This document shows, one piece after another, positions 35,657 through 45,202 of a stretch of 64,000 bases of DNA; position 1 is the stretch's first letter; each line of letters begins with the position of its first letter. A program made the translations under genes and the position numbers. The DNA comes from FEN-1279 sp964400285 (GTDB lineage: Bacteria; Bacteroidota; Ignavibacteria; Tepidaquicellales; Tepidaquicellaceae). The notes under the pieces were generated by a model. It was not told the DNA's origin, ran no database searches, and saw only the letters and a program-made list of their open reading frames with translations. Where the stretch lies: positions 186,001 through 250,000 of the forward strand of contig CAYNTK010000003.1 of the NCBI GenBank assembly GCA_964400285.1, given 5' to 3'.

Positions 35657-36064
35657 TTAGTATTTAATGTTTTTAATGAAAGCTTTATCATATCCTTTTG
35701 TCTTAACATAATACAAATAATCTTCGGCTTTTCTTGTATCTGTAAAAGTTCCTACTGTAACAACATAAACATTCCCAGTTTTTCTAACAACCACTTCTTC
35801 ACCAGATAATTTTTCTCGGGCAGAAGATAAAAAATTATCTGCATAATCTCTACTACTAAATGCTCCAAGCTGTATGACAAGAAATAATCTCAACTTTTCC
35901 ATTTCCCTATGTTCTTTGATAGTAGTATCGGTAACAATCATTACCGTATCCCTAACAACTATAATATCATCTTCATCATAAACATCTGAGGAACAAGAAC
36001 TTATTATAAAAGTTAATACCGTTATAATCGGTAAAATCAATATTATTCTTTTACTCATTTGCAT
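35657..36064 (-). CDS. SPOR-domain lipoprotein (copy 2)
   Basis: A 135-residue protein with a lipobox (ISSC) and a C-terminal SPOR domain (LVIQLGAFSSRDYADNFLSSA, VYVVTVGTFTDTRKAEDYL, DKAFIKN). It has the same design as the neighbouring copy 43 bases downstream. The linker is acidic and Thr/Val-rich, and the two diverge strongly there. It starts 10 bases after the S9 peptidase gene and may be co-transcribed with it. Confidence 0.8.
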   Translation of the reverse strand: MQMSKRIILILPIITVLTFIISSCSSDVYDEDDIIVVRDTVMIVTDTTIKEHREMEKLRLFLVIQLGAFSSRDYADNFLSSAREKLSGEEVVVRKTGNVYVVTVGTFTDTRKAEDYLYYVKTKGYDKAFIKNIKY

Positions 36065-36074
36065 TTTTGTTAAT

Positions 36075-37898
36075 TTATCTAAGATAATTTTCTAAAAATT
36101 TTATTTTTTCTTTAAATACCTTTATTTGATTCGAAACTTTACTAAAACCATGTCCTTCATCTTCAAGCAATATATAATCAACTTTCTTTCCCATACTTTT
36201 TAATCTGTTAACTATTTGCTCAGACTCAGTTTCTACAACTCTTGGATCTTGTTTACCTTGAATTACTAATAACGGACATTTAATTCTTTCGACAAAATTT
36301 ATAGGAGACCTTTCAAAAAGCAATTCTTTGTCTTTTACGACATTGCCAACCAATCTATCCGTTCCATTTTTCCAGTGTTCAGGTATTGATTTTAAAAATG
36401 TGAATAAATTAGAAGGTCCAAAAATATCAACAGCACACTTCCATAAATCAGGAGCTTTAGTTATACAAGTTAGGACCATAAAACCACCGAAACTGCCACC
36501 TGCAATACCAATCTTATTACTATCAACATAACCGATTTGTTTAAGATAATCTACACCACATAAAATATCCTTAAATTCAGCACCACCCCAATCCTTGTAA
36601 ATATATTTTTGAAATTCTTTACCATATCCAACACTTCCTCTAAAATTAGGTGCAAAAACGATAAATCCTGCATTCGCCATAACTTGAATATATTTGTCAA
36701 AATTATACATCACTTGAGCTTCTGGACCACCATGTGGCCATATTACAGCGGGATTTGTTCTGTCTTTTTTAATACCTTCTGGAATAAAAAGAAGTGCATG
36801 TATCTTCAACCCATCGAATGAATTATAAAAAACATCTTGAGGTTTTGTAAAAGATTTTTTTGTAACTCCTCCTATAAGCGAAAAAGTTTTTTGAATAATT
36901 TTTTTTGTATTAAAATTGTATATAAAAATATCGGCTGGATTTAACGGACTATCATAAATATAAAAAATTTTCTTTCCATTTTTTGAAAAACGAAAAGATG
37001 AATAATTTCCTTTTGGTAGTTTTAATCTTTTTATTTCCCCTGTTTTAAGATTTTTTAGTTTTAGATTATTGCAACCATTTTCATTTACAGTATAAATAAT
37101 TTTATCAAATTCTTTTGTAAATTTAAAATTCGTTATATCTCTTTTTTCTATAATAAACCAATTCGACTTTTGTGATTTTATGTCGAAAAACTTAATTCCC
37201 TTATAGTTTCTTCCCTCATCGGATAAATAATAAAAACCTGTGCTATTTTTATTAAACTTAGTGTAAGCATTAAAAATATCTTCATCTGGATTATTTTTAG
37301 TGATATTTTCACAAACTCCTGTTTTTCTATCGAGTAACAAAATGTCGAGACTGATATTTCCGTTATGCATTATAAAAGTAATGTATCTTTCATTATCACT
37401 CCATGAATCTGCTTCAACTGGGAATTTATCCTCAAAAGAATTAACTAAAATATTTTTTTTCGTATCTAAATCTTTTATATAAATATCAAAATTATATTTT
37501 AATCTTTTATTTGTTGAAAATAAAATTTTATTCCCCTTTTTGTTAATTGCGTGTAAATAACACTGTGAATTTTCAAATCCTTCGGTCAAATAATCAATCT
37601 CACCCTCTTTTATTTTAAGTCTAAAAATTCTAAAATTCTCATCCCCATTTATATCACTAGTAAAAAAGATTTCACTTTTTGCAGGACTATGCAATATAAA
37701 TTTTACTGCATCGTCCCAGACTGATATTTGTTCTGGGCACCCTGATACTGAATTGATTCTCCAAATTTGTGGTGATCCTGTTGTATTTGTTATATAATAA
37801 ATATATTTATCATTAGGTGAAATTGTAAAACGACTCACGACTCGTATAGAAAAAAATCTTTCTATAGGTATTCTTTTTATTCTAGAAACTTTTCTCAC
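36075..37898 (-). CDS. S9 family serine peptidase (acylaminoacyl-peptidase-like), cytoplasmic
   Basis: A 607-residue prolyl-oligopeptidase-family enzyme. An N-terminal beta-propeller made of TolB/WD-like repeats (about residues 20-330) covers an alpha/beta hydrolase. The triad is visible as Ser in GIAGGSFGGFMVLT, Asp in VIQGKQDPRVV and His in EDEGHGF. The HGGPEAQ oxyanion motif is also present. No signal peptide is seen, so it acts in the cytoplasm on short or acylated peptides. The second S9 enzyme in the window (59598) is secreted. Confidence 0.9.
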   Translation of the reverse strand: MRKVSRIKRIPIERFFSIRVVSRFTISPNDKYIYYITNTTGSPQIWRINSVSGCPEQISVWDDAVKFILHSPAKSEIFFTSDINGDENFRIFRLKIKEGEIDYLTEGFENSQCYLHAINKKGNKILFSTNKRLKYNFDIYIKDLDTKKNILVNSFEDKFPVEADSWSDNERYITFIMHNGNISLDILLLDRKTGVCENITKNNPDEDIFNAYTKFNKNSTGFYYLSDEGRNYKGIKFFDIKSQKSNWFIIEKRDITNFKFTKEFDKIIYTVNENGCNNLKLKNLKTGEIKRLKLPKGNYSSFRFSKNGKKIFYIYDSPLNPADIFIYNFNTKKIIQKTFSLIGGVTKKSFTKPQDVFYNSFDGLKIHALLFIPEGIKKDRTNPAVIWPHGGPEAQVMYNFDKYIQVMANAGFIVFAPNFRGSVGYGKEFQKYIYKDWGGAEFKDILCGVDYLKQIGYVDSNKIGIAGGSFGGFMVLTCITKAPDLWKCAVDIFGPSNLFTFLKSIPEHWKNGTDRLVGNVVKDKELLFERSPINFVERIKCPLLVIQGKQDPRVVETESEQIVNRLKSMGKKVDYILLEDEGHGFSKVSNQIKVFKEKIKFLENYLR

Positions 37899-38149
37899 AG
37901 CTTTATTACTTAAACTATGACTTTGAATGTTATATTTAAGATAGTAATATTATTAAATATAATTTATAAATTATTATCACTTTTAAAATAATGTTTTTTT
38001 ATTTTATTTATTAGTCTATTTGAAATTCTCTTAACCTGTTTTTATATAAACTTTATATTAAAAAAATTATTTGTTATATTAAAGCATCATTATTAAAAGA
38101 ATTAGATATCATCTTCAGAAAGTTTAAACTTTTTAAATATATTAAGATT

Positions 38150-39043
38150 ATGAAAAAATTATTGAAAATATTAACCAGTTTTAAATATGATATTGATAAT
38201 ACTAAAATTAACGAAAATATCGACTTAATCTTATCTAAAACACTAGATAATATAGAAAAAATAAAATATTTAAAACTTGCCGTCTCTTTTATTGACCTCA
38301 CAACTCTGGAAGGAAGCGATACAGGAAAAAAAGTAAATGATATGTGCAAAAAAGCCGTTAAACCACTTGATGAGCCTGATTTTCCTCATTGTGCAGCTGT
38401 CTGTGTATATCCAAACTTAATTAAATATGCAAAGAAAACCGTAAAAGGAAGTAATGTAAAAATTGCATCTGTTGCAACTGCATTTCCATCAGGTCAATTT
38501 CCGCTCAAGCTAAAACTTGCCGATGTAAAATATTGTATTGAAGAAGGTGCAAGGGAAATTGATATGGTAATTTCCCGCGGAGAATTTCTAATGGGAAATT
38601 ATGAATTTGTTTTCGATGAGATAAAAAAAGTTAAAAAAATCTGCCTGAAAACAAAAAAGAAAAAACCTGCACTCCTGAAAGTAATACTTGAAACAGGCGA
38701 ACTCGGCTCGCTCGAAAATGTCTGGAAAGCAAGTTTTATAGCAATGCTGGCAGGAGCAGATTTCATAAAAACATCCACCGGAAAAATTTCCATATCCGCT
38801 ACTCTGCCTACAGTTTACATAATGTGCGAAGCCATCAAATTATATTACGAAAAAACCGGAATCAAAATAGGACTCAAAGCTGCAGGAGGAATCAGAACCG
38901 CAAAAGTTGCAATCGAGTATATTCAACTTGTAAAAGAAATCCTCGGAGAAGAGTGGCTGACACCAAACCTATTTCGAATTGGTGCATCGTCTCTGCTGAA
39001 TGATTTATTGAAAGAATATAATTCTTTAAATTGTAAAACCTAA
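38150..39043 (+). CDS. deoC: Deoxyribose-phosphate aldolase DeoC (long form)
   Basis: A 297-residue class I aldolase that splits 2-deoxyribose 5-phosphate into acetaldehyde and glyceraldehyde 3-phosphate. Visible are AVCVYPNLIKYAKK, ATAFPSGQFPLKLKLADVKY, EIDMVISRGEF, the Schiff-base Lys in ADFIKTSTGK and the second Lys in KAAGGIRTAKVA. E. coli DeoC has about 259 residues; the N-terminal extension and sequence style are closer to the long type also found in eukaryotes. Its 3' two thirds use more G/C-ending codons than the start. Confidence 0.92.
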   Translation: MKKLLKILTSFKYDIDNTKINENIDLILSKTLDNIEKIKYLKLAVSFIDLTTLEGSDTGKKVNDMCKKAVKPLDEPDFPHCAAVCVYPNLIKYAKKTVKGSNVKIASVATAFPSGQFPLKLKLADVKYCIEEGAREIDMVISRGEFLMGNYEFVFDEIKKVKKICLKTKKKKPALLKVILETGELGSLENVWKASFIAMLAGADFIKTSTGKISISATLPTVYIMCEAIKLYYEKTGIKIGLKAAGGIRTAKVAIEYIQLVKEILGEEWLTPNLFRIGASSLLNDLLKEYNSLNCKT

Positions 39044-39048
39044 TCTCT

Positions 39049-39136
39049 AATTTCTAAACAAATACTAAATAGTAAATTCTAATATAAAATATAATTTGAA
39101 ATTTAGATATTAGAATTTGTTTAGTATTTAGAAATT
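39049..39136. terminator. Large A+T-rich inverted repeat between convergent genes
   Basis: Arms at 39049-39085 and 39107-39136 are near reverse complements (outer AATTTCTAAA with TTTAGAAATT, inner ATTCTAATAT with ATATTAGAAT). They would form a long imperfect hairpin. It lies between convergent deoC and ftsK, where a bidirectional terminator is expected. The low G+C makes intrinsic termination uncertain. Confidence 0.45.
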
Positions 39137-39214
39137 CTTATTTAGAAATTTTCTGGGTTGAAGTTTCCTATAGAATGACTTATTCGAGTAAGCAAAAAAT
39201 TATTTCCACCTAAT

Positions 39215-41794
39215 CTACGATAGCAAATCTTCCAAATCATCTTCCGTAATCAATATCTCTCTTCCCTTTGCTCCCTGATTTGGACCAACTATTCCTGCAA
39301 CTTCCATCTGGTCAACGATTCTCGCCGCTCTTGCATAGCCAAGTTTCAAACGTCTCTGGAGTGTGGAAGTCGAACATTGCTGAAGTTTCAATACAAGCCG
39401 TGCGGCTTCTTCGAACATTTCGTCCCTGTCTCCGTCGAAAGCACTCGCTCCTACTCTCTTTTCTATTAAGGATGGTAATAAATATGGTTTTGAAAAACCC
39501 TTTTGATTTCCAATATGCTCAACAAGTCGTTCACATTCCTCAGTTGAAATGTATGCGTTTTGTATCCTGATTGGTTTCGGGAATGAAGATGAAAGATAAA
39601 GCATATCTCCGTTTCTTAAAAGTTGGTCTGCTCCCGAACTGTCGAGAATCGTTCTCGAATCAATTTTTGATGCAACCTGATATGCAATTCTAACAGGAAA
39701 GTTCGCTTTAATCACACCTGTAATCACATCAACTGATGGTCTTTGCGTAGCAAGTATTAAATGTATTCCCACGGCACGAGCCATTTGAGCAATACGTGTA
39801 ATCGGGTCTTCAATGTCGCGTTTTGCCGTAATCATTAAATCCGCAAGCTCATCAATAATTACAACTATGTAAGGCATCTTTCTATGCCTAATGGCTTCAG
39901 TGTTTTTCAGCTTGCCCATAGCATACTTTTCGTTATATGCTTTAATATCTCGTACTCCTGCATTCGCAAGTTTATCGTATCTCTGCTCCATTTCGATTTC
40001 AACGCTTTTTAATACCGATACCGCATTTGCCGAACTTGTAACTATGCTTTCATTTATATCCGTTGTAGTTGCTATGAAATGCTTTCTTAACTTTGAATAT
40101 AAACTCAATTCTATTTTCTTCGGGTCAATCATCACGAACTTCAAATCCGAAGGATGCATTTTGTAAAGTAAACTTGCTATAATCGTATTGATTCCAACAC
40201 TTTTACCTGAACCTGTTGCCCCTGCAATCAATACGTGTGGCATCTTTGCAAGGTCATCGACAAATATTTTCCCGTCTATTAATTTCCCGAATGCCGCTGT
40301 TAATCTTTTTGTACTTGACTTATATTCATCAGATGAAAGAACTGTTTTAATTCTAACTATTTGTGATTTGCTATTTGGAATTTCTACACCCACTGTTCCT
40401 TTCCCAGGCATCGGAATTATCATTCGTATTCCTTTTGCTTTCAATGCAAGTGCGATATCATCTTGTAATGATTCGATTTTTGATAATTTAACTTCTGGTG
40501 AAGGTATTAACTCGTAAAGTGTAACCACAGGTCCCGGAGTTGCAAAAACTTTTTCTATCTCAATCCCAAACTTAAGCAATTTTTCCTGAAGGAGTTTTCC
40601 ATTTTGACTAACTTCTTCATCAGAAATTACTTCGAACTCTTCTTTCGTCGGTTCATCAAGTAAATCAAGCGAAGGTGGGATATAATCTTCAAGGGTTTCC
40701 TCTACAAAATCATCTTCCTGAATGCTCTCCAAATCATCGAGTTCATTTGAGTTTTCCGGATTAATATCAACTTCTGAAATCTCTTCCTTCTTTTCCTTTT
40801 TTATTAATAGAGAATCAATATCTTTTTGGGGCTTTTCTTTTTTTGATTTTTGCTCTTCTAAAAGTTTCTCAACTTCAGGGGTTTGGATTTTTTCTGGTTC
40901 TGTTTTTTCTTGTGTTTCTTTTTGTAAATCAGGTCTATTAATTTCAGTCTCTTTTATCATCGAGTTTGCTTCGTCAAATTCTTTAAGCGTTTTTAACTTT
41001 TGAATTCTCTCCCGTTCTTTCTTCAATGCTTCCAGAATTTGATTATCAAGTTGCGAAACACTTTGCTTTAATTCCTGCTTTTTTTCCTCTTTAACTTTTA
41101 ATATATCTTTTTCTTTTTTGAATTTGTCTTTTATTTTTTCAAAGAGAAGCTTCAATCTTGCAAGTGTTTTTAATATATTACTGTCGAATAACAAAAACGC
41201 AGTTACTATAAAAATCAGAATAATAAATATCGAAGCACCAACACTTCCCATAAATTTGTAAAAAATATTCGAAAGAAAGTCACCAGCAACTCCGCTAACC
41301 TTTGCAGATATTAAATCCTTTCCTAAAAACAACCTTAGCAATCCCGTAGCCGTAGACAGGATAGCCATCATAAATACGGAATAAATTCCAAATGTTATCG
41401 CTCTATATAACGCTTTATTCCTAAAAATTGAATAACCTATTACACACAATATTAATGATAAAATCAAAGAAAAATATCCAAAAACATTATTTATCAAAAC
41501 ATCTGAAGTGAAAGCTCCAGCAATTCCAAGCCAATTATTTATTACATATTGTGAAGAGTAAGTTTCCTTCCTAAAAAAATCTAAAAAACCAATTCTAACA
41601 AGTAATACTTGGTCTTTATCAGAATATGAAATAATAGCGAAGAAAAATAAAATCCCTATCAAAAAAAGAAGAAATCCTATTAATTTTTTCTTAAAAGTTT
41701 CAGGAATTTGAAATTCCTCATCCTTTGATTTCCTCTTTTTGCTTTCTTTAGATTTGTTATCTTCAGAAAGCCGTGATTTCATTTTTTTATTCAT
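39215..41794 (-). CDS. ftsK: DNA translocase FtsK/SpoIIIE
   Basis: An 859-residue translocase that clears DNA from the division septum. The N-terminus has four or so membrane helices (about residues 30-210), then an acidic and Lys/Glu-rich coiled linker (220-400). The motor domain includes GPVVTLYELIPSPEVKLSKIESL, Walker A IAGATGSGKSVGINTII, IVVIIDELADLM (Walker B) and RPSVDVITGVIKANFP. A C-terminal gamma winged helix (LQQCSTSTLQRRLKLGYARAARI) reads KOPS-type motifs. It overlaps comB by four bases. Confidence 0.95.
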   Translation of the reverse strand: MNKKMKSRLSEDNKSKESKKRKSKDEEFQIPETFKKKLIGFLLFLIGILFFFAIISYSDKDQVLLVRIGFLDFFRKETYSSQYVINNWLGIAGAFTSDVLINNVFGYFSLILSLILCVIGYSIFRNKALYRAITFGIYSVFMMAILSTATGLLRLFLGKDLISAKVSGVAGDFLSNIFYKFMGSVGASIFIILIFIVTAFLLFDSNILKTLARLKLLFEKIKDKFKKEKDILKVKEEKKQELKQSVSQLDNQILEALKKERERIQKLKTLKEFDEANSMIKETEINRPDLQKETQEKTEPEKIQTPEVEKLLEEQKSKKEKPQKDIDSLLIKKEKKEEISEVDINPENSNELDDLESIQEDDFVEETLEDYIPPSLDLLDEPTKEEFEVISDEEVSQNGKLLQEKLLKFGIEIEKVFATPGPVVTLYELIPSPEVKLSKIESLQDDIALALKAKGIRMIIPMPGKGTVGVEIPNSKSQIVRIKTVLSSDEYKSSTKRLTAAFGKLIDGKIFVDDLAKMPHVLIAGATGSGKSVGINTIIASLLYKMHPSDLKFVMIDPKKIELSLYSKLRKHFIATTTDINESIVTSSANAVSVLKSVEIEMEQRYDKLANAGVRDIKAYNEKYAMGKLKNTEAIRHRKMPYIVVIIDELADLMITAKRDIEDPITRIAQMARAVGIHLILATQRPSVDVITGVIKANFPVRIAYQVASKIDSRTILDSSGADQLLRNGDMLYLSSSFPKPIRIQNAYISTEECERLVEHIGNQKGFSKPYLLPSLIEKRVGASAFDGDRDEMFEEAARLVLKLQQCSTSTLQRRLKLGYARAARIVDQMEVAGIVGPNQGAKGREILITEDDLEDLLS

Positions 41795-42597
41795 TTACTA
41801 ATTTTAATTTTTTTCATTTGAGATTTTTCTGACGTTTCAATCTCTATCTTTTCTCGTAATTTAATAGTACCATTTAAATATAAAGGTAATTGCGGATATG
41901 AATCTATTTCAGAACATAATTTTAAATCATCTCCAAAACCCAATGAACTCAAATACTTTCCATGTTCGGATTCTTTTAACATTGCATGAATTTTTGTTGA
42001 TGCTGGTTTTCCAACTTTTGTAGCAAGAATTTTTGCTAATCTTAAGCAAGCATAAGCAGAATCATTTAATTCGTATTTTTCTTTTTCAATAGATAATAAA
42101 CCATTAATTATTACACCACTACACACAGCATCTTCAATCCCGAAATTATTCAATTTCCCCGAACATACAATTATCACATCTTCTTTAAGCGATTTAATAT
42201 GCTCAACAACCATTGATAAATTTACAAAACTTGCAAGCACACAAGATTTTGAGTGTCTTGCTTTTGTAATGGTAATTGTTCCATTCGTTGTGCTAAAAAT
42301 CAGAGCTTTATCTTTGATAACTTCATTTTTAAATTCAAAAGGTGAATTTCCAAGATGAAATCCCTCGACAATCATTCCATTCCTCTCACCACAAAGTAAT
42401 GCTTTACCAAGTCCTTTGGATATTCTTGCTGCTATAGTAACGGACTCTGCAGGAATAATTTCCTTCGCACCATTAAATAACGCAACTGTTATTGTTGTTG
42501 TTGCACGTAATACATCAACAACTACTACGTTTTTATCTTTTAAAAACAGGTCATCATTTATTAATGACTGCGTTAGATATACATCTATTTTTTTCAT
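41791..42597 (-). CDS. comB: 2-phosphosulfolactate phosphatase ComB-like
   Basis: A 268-residue member of the ComB family, which removes phosphate from 2-phosphosulfolactate (coenzyme M or sulfolactate synthesis in archaea) and is also widespread in bacteria. Signature parts are VVVDVLRATTTITVALFNGAKEI, LCGERNG, LGNSPFEF and ALIFSTTNGTITI. No other coenzyme M gene is present, so the true substrate here is uncertain. It overlaps ftsK by four bases (ATGA), an odd coupling for unrelated functions. Confidence 0.82.
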   Translation of the reverse strand: MKKIDVYLTQSLINDDLFLKDKNVVVVDVLRATTTITVALFNGAKEIIPAESVTIAARISKGLGKALLCGERNGMIVEGFHLGNSPFEFKNEVIKDKALIFSTTNGTITITKARHSKSCVLASFVNLSMVVEHIKSLKEDVIIVCSGKLNNFGIEDAVCSGVIINGLLSIEKEKYELNDSAYACLRLAKILATKVGKPASTKIHAMLKESEHGKYLSSLGFGDDLKLCSEIDSYPQLPLYLNGTIKLREKIEIETSEKSQMKKIKISK

Positions 42598-42627
42598 ATT
42601 CCAAATTTAACTACAAAATTTAAAAGC

Positions 42628-42654
42628 AAAAAGAGGAAATTAAATCCTCTTTTT
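42628..42654 (-). terminator. Intrinsic terminator after gcvT
   Basis: AAAAAGAGGA (42628-42637) and TCCTCTTTTT (42645-42654) form a perfect 10-bp stem with a 7-base loop. Read on the minus strand it follows the gcvT stop and is trailed by a T-rich tract, as expected for a rho-independent terminator. It separates gcvT from comB. Confidence 0.75.
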
Positions 42655-42687
42655 GACTTTATAACTTTATAAACTTTTTAAAACCTT

Positions 42688-43770
42688 CTAACTTAAAAAT
42701 GGGGTTTTAACTATTTTCGCCTTTATCCTTTTTCCTCTTACATCTATTTCTATTTCATTCCCTATCTTTGCAAACTCTGTAGCTATTGAAGCCGTCCCAA
42801 TGTTTTTCCCAAGTACTGGAGAAGGTGCCCCGCTTGCAACAAACCCAATTTTCTTATCACCAGAATATACATCCTGTCCGTGCCTCGCTACCATTTTATC
42901 GTCAACTACAAATCCAACGAGTTTTCTTTTCAATCCTTCTTCCTTGCATTTCAATATTGCTTCACGTCCGTTGAAATCTCCCTTATCGAGTTTTGTAATC
43001 CATCCAAGCCCTGCCTCAAGCGGATTTGTCTTTTCATCCATATCATTTCCGTAAAGCCTGTATGCATATTCCAATCTTAATGTATCACGGGCTCCAAGAC
43101 CTATTGGCTTAATATTGAATTCTTTTCCCGCTTCAAAAATTGCATTCCATAATTTTTCAGATTTCTCAATATCGGAATCAATATAAATCTCAAAGCATAC
43201 TTTCTCTCCTGTATAACCTGTATGCGAAATTATCGCATCTATTCCCGCCATTTTACCAAATTCAAAATTATAATATGGAATTTTTGAAAGGTCAGTATCG
43301 GTAAGCTTTTGCAGAGTCTTTAGCGAATTAGGACCCTGTATAGCAAGCTGTGAAATATTATCTGAAATATTTTTCAAAACCACATCACCAAAAACATTTT
43401 CCTGCATCCATTTGAAATCTTTATCTACATTTGCCGCATTAATCACAAGCAAATAATAATCTCCGCAATGATATACAAGCAAATCATCGACCATTCCGCC
43501 GTCTTTATAACACATCGAAGAATATTGAACCTTTCCCTTTGATAAAACCGAAATATCGTTCGTAGTGAGCTTCTGCACATATGCAAAAGCATCTTTTCCA
43601 TGAACTTCTACTTCACCCATATGGGAAACGTCAAATACACCTACCGATTTTCGAACCGCCATATGTTCTGCTATTATACCTTCATATTGAACCGGCATTT
43701 CAAAACCTGCAAACTCTACAAGCTTTGCTCCGTACTTTTTGTGCAATTCATTAAATGCTGTCTTTTTCAT
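42688..43770 (-). CDS. gcvT: Glycine cleavage system T protein (aminomethyltransferase)
   Basis: A 360-residue GcvT, the tetrahydrofolate-dependent aminomethyltransferase that releases ammonia and methylene-THF. Typical segments are FNELHKKYGAKLVEFAGFEMPVQY, VFDVSHMGEVEV, YSSMCYKDGGMVDDLLVY, LGARDTLRLEYAYRLYGND and LGWITKLDKGDFNGREAI. GcvH and GcvP are not in the window. It uses more G/C-ending codons than most genes here. A hairpin terminator follows it. Confidence 0.95.
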   Translation of the reverse strand: MKKTAFNELHKKYGAKLVEFAGFEMPVQYEGIIAEHMAVRKSVGVFDVSHMGEVEVHGKDAFAYVQKLTTNDISVLSKGKVQYSSMCYKDGGMVDDLLVYHCGDYYLLVINAANVDKDFKWMQENVFGDVVLKNISDNISQLAIQGPNSLKTLQKLTDTDLSKIPYYNFEFGKMAGIDAIISHTGYTGEKVCFEIYIDSDIEKSEKLWNAIFEAGKEFNIKPIGLGARDTLRLEYAYRLYGNDMDEKTNPLEAGLGWITKLDKGDFNGREAILKCKEEGLKRKLVGFVVDDKMVARHGQDVYSGDKKIGFVASGAPSPVLGKNIGTASIATEFAKIGNEIEIDVRGKRIKAKIVKTPFLS

Positions 43771-43917
43771 AACTGATTTGTAATATTTAAAAGTTTTGTA
43801 ATTCTCAAGATATAAGATGCTAAGATTCTTTAACTTCTTAACCTCTTAATTCTTAATTTCTTTTTTATAATTTTATAACAAGGTAATCAGCCTGCAATCG
43901 CAGGTCAGTAAAAATAA

Positions 43918-44565
43918 TTAACTATTTAACTTCTTCCAGTCCGCTAAAAACTTTTCCAATCCGATATCAGTCAAAGGATGCTTCGCTAATGCTTCTATTA
44001 CTTTAAACGGCATCGTGCAAACATCCGCTCCAATCATACAGGAATCTACAAAGTGCATTGGATGCCTGATTGACGCAACAAGAATCTGTGTCTGGTATCC
44101 GTAATTATCATATATCTGCCTGATTTTTGCAATCAAATCCATTCCGTTTTCCGAAATATCATCTAATCTTCCTACAAAAGGACTTACAAGATATGCTCCC
44201 GCTTTTGCCGCAAGCAGTGCCTGTGAAGGCGAGAAGCATAGTGTTACGTTTGTCTTTATTCCTTCTTCTTTAAATATTTTTACCGCTTTTAAGCCCTCTT
44301 TTATTAATGGTACTTTTATAACGATATTTTTGTGAATTTTGGCAAGTTCCCTGCCCTCTTTTAAAATGCCTTCGCAATCCGTAGAAACAACTTCAGCACT
44401 TATATCACCGTCAACAATGGCACAAATCTTTTCCAGCATATCCCTGAAATTTTTGTGTCCTTCTTTTGCAACTAAAGATGGATTGGTCGTTACTCCATCT
44501 AATAAACCCATATCAGCCGCTTCTTTTATCTCCTTTAAATTGGCTGTGTCTATGAATATTCTCAT
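43918..44565 (-). CDS. Transaldolase / fructose-6-phosphate aldolase (MipB/TalC type)
   Basis: A 215-residue small transaldolase. It begins MRIFIDTANLKEIKEAADMGLLDGVTTNPSLV, has the Schiff-base Lys in VIKVPLIKEGLKAV, and NVTLCFSPSQALLAAKAGAYLVSPFVGRLDDI. The size and C-terminus place it in the TalC/FSA group rather than the long TalB group. Most members of this branch in non-enteric bacteria act as transaldolases of the pentose phosphate pathway. It is monocistronic. Confidence 0.92.
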   Translation of the reverse strand: MRIFIDTANLKEIKEAADMGLLDGVTTNPSLVAKEGHKNFRDMLEKICAIVDGDISAEVVSTDCEGILKEGRELAKIHKNIVIKVPLIKEGLKAVKIFKEEGIKTNVTLCFSPSQALLAAKAGAYLVSPFVGRLDDISENGMDLIAKIRQIYDNYGYQTQILVASIRHPMHFVDSCMIGADVCTMPFKVIEALAKHPLTDIGLEKFLADWKKLNS

Positions 44566-44743
44566 ATTCTTAATATTTATTTTATTAAAAGTTTAATTCA
44601 GTTCTTTCAATTTATTCAAATTAAATGATATAAAAAATTCAAAAAGAAAGCAGAATAAATGTTATTTGCAAGATTATATTTAACTAAAATAATTTTCGTG
44701 CTCGTAATATCCAACTTGGGAAGCTGGCAATCAACCTTAAGAT

Positions 44744-45199
44744 TTAGGTTAATTCCAATTTTAAGTATTGCAATTCTTGAGTTTTTAATAAGGCTTGAAG
44801 AAAATTAGACAATTTATTTTTTATTTTTTGGAATTCCAATTCGTGTAGTTCATCAGGAGATTTCGGAAGTTCATAATCCGTAGGATTAATTCCATTTTTA
44901 TTAGCTACTCCGTATAACCATTCTTCCAATCGTGGACAAAGCATAACCACTTTGTTATTTCGTTTTGAATCAACAAAGACTTTTATATTATGATTATTCT
45001 TAATTGGTTTCCCTAAACTTGTAATATATTTATTCTGCTGTGTCTGGGGGTCTTCATCGACCATCCCAATTGAATCACTAACTTTTCCCAATGAATTACA
45101 AACATTCCCCTTACTAAAAGAATGCTTTTTTGATTTCTTGGGAATGAAAAAAATATCAAGAAGAGCTTCATCGTTATCGCATTCAAAATAAACAGTCAT
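44744..45199 (-). CDS. Putative TOPRIM-like nuclease partner of the ATPase
   Basis: A 151-residue protein that I do not recognise as a named family. The acidic layout suggests a minimal TOPRIM fold: Glu6 in VYFECDNDEALL where TOPRIM proteins have E after strand 1, a DxD at residues 48-50 (GMVDEDPQ) and PRLEEWLY near residue 92, similar to the late acidic helix in DUF3226/RloB-like proteins. It starts three bases after the AAA ATPase stop and is clearly its operon partner. The nuclease role is inference. Confidence 0.55.
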   Translation of the reverse strand: MTVYFECDNDEALLDIFFIPKKSKKHSFSKGNVCNSLGKVSDSIGMVDEDPQTQQNKYITSLGKPIKNNHNIKVFVDSKRNNKVVMLCPRLEEWLYGVANKNGINPTDYELPKSPDELHELEFQKIKNKLSNFLQALLKTQELQYLKLELT

Positions 45200-45202
45200 A
45201 TT

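Noticed and set aside
41600..42000. CRISPR or tandem DNA repeats anywhere in the window
   Set aside because: No regularly spaced direct repeats of CRISPR size were found by eye; the only tandem repeat seen is the protein-coding 24-residue unit near 58.1-58.6 kb.
43891..43904. Short hairpin CCTGC/GCAGG just past the transaldolase stop
   Set aside because: Only 5 bp of perfect stem and no T-tract follows on the minus strand, so I do not call it a terminator; it may be a degraded repeat.
43771..43917. Possible glycine riboswitch upstream of gcvT
   Set aside because: The leader is purine-rich and A+T-rich without the conserved aptamer core or tandem stems, so nothing supports a riboswitch.
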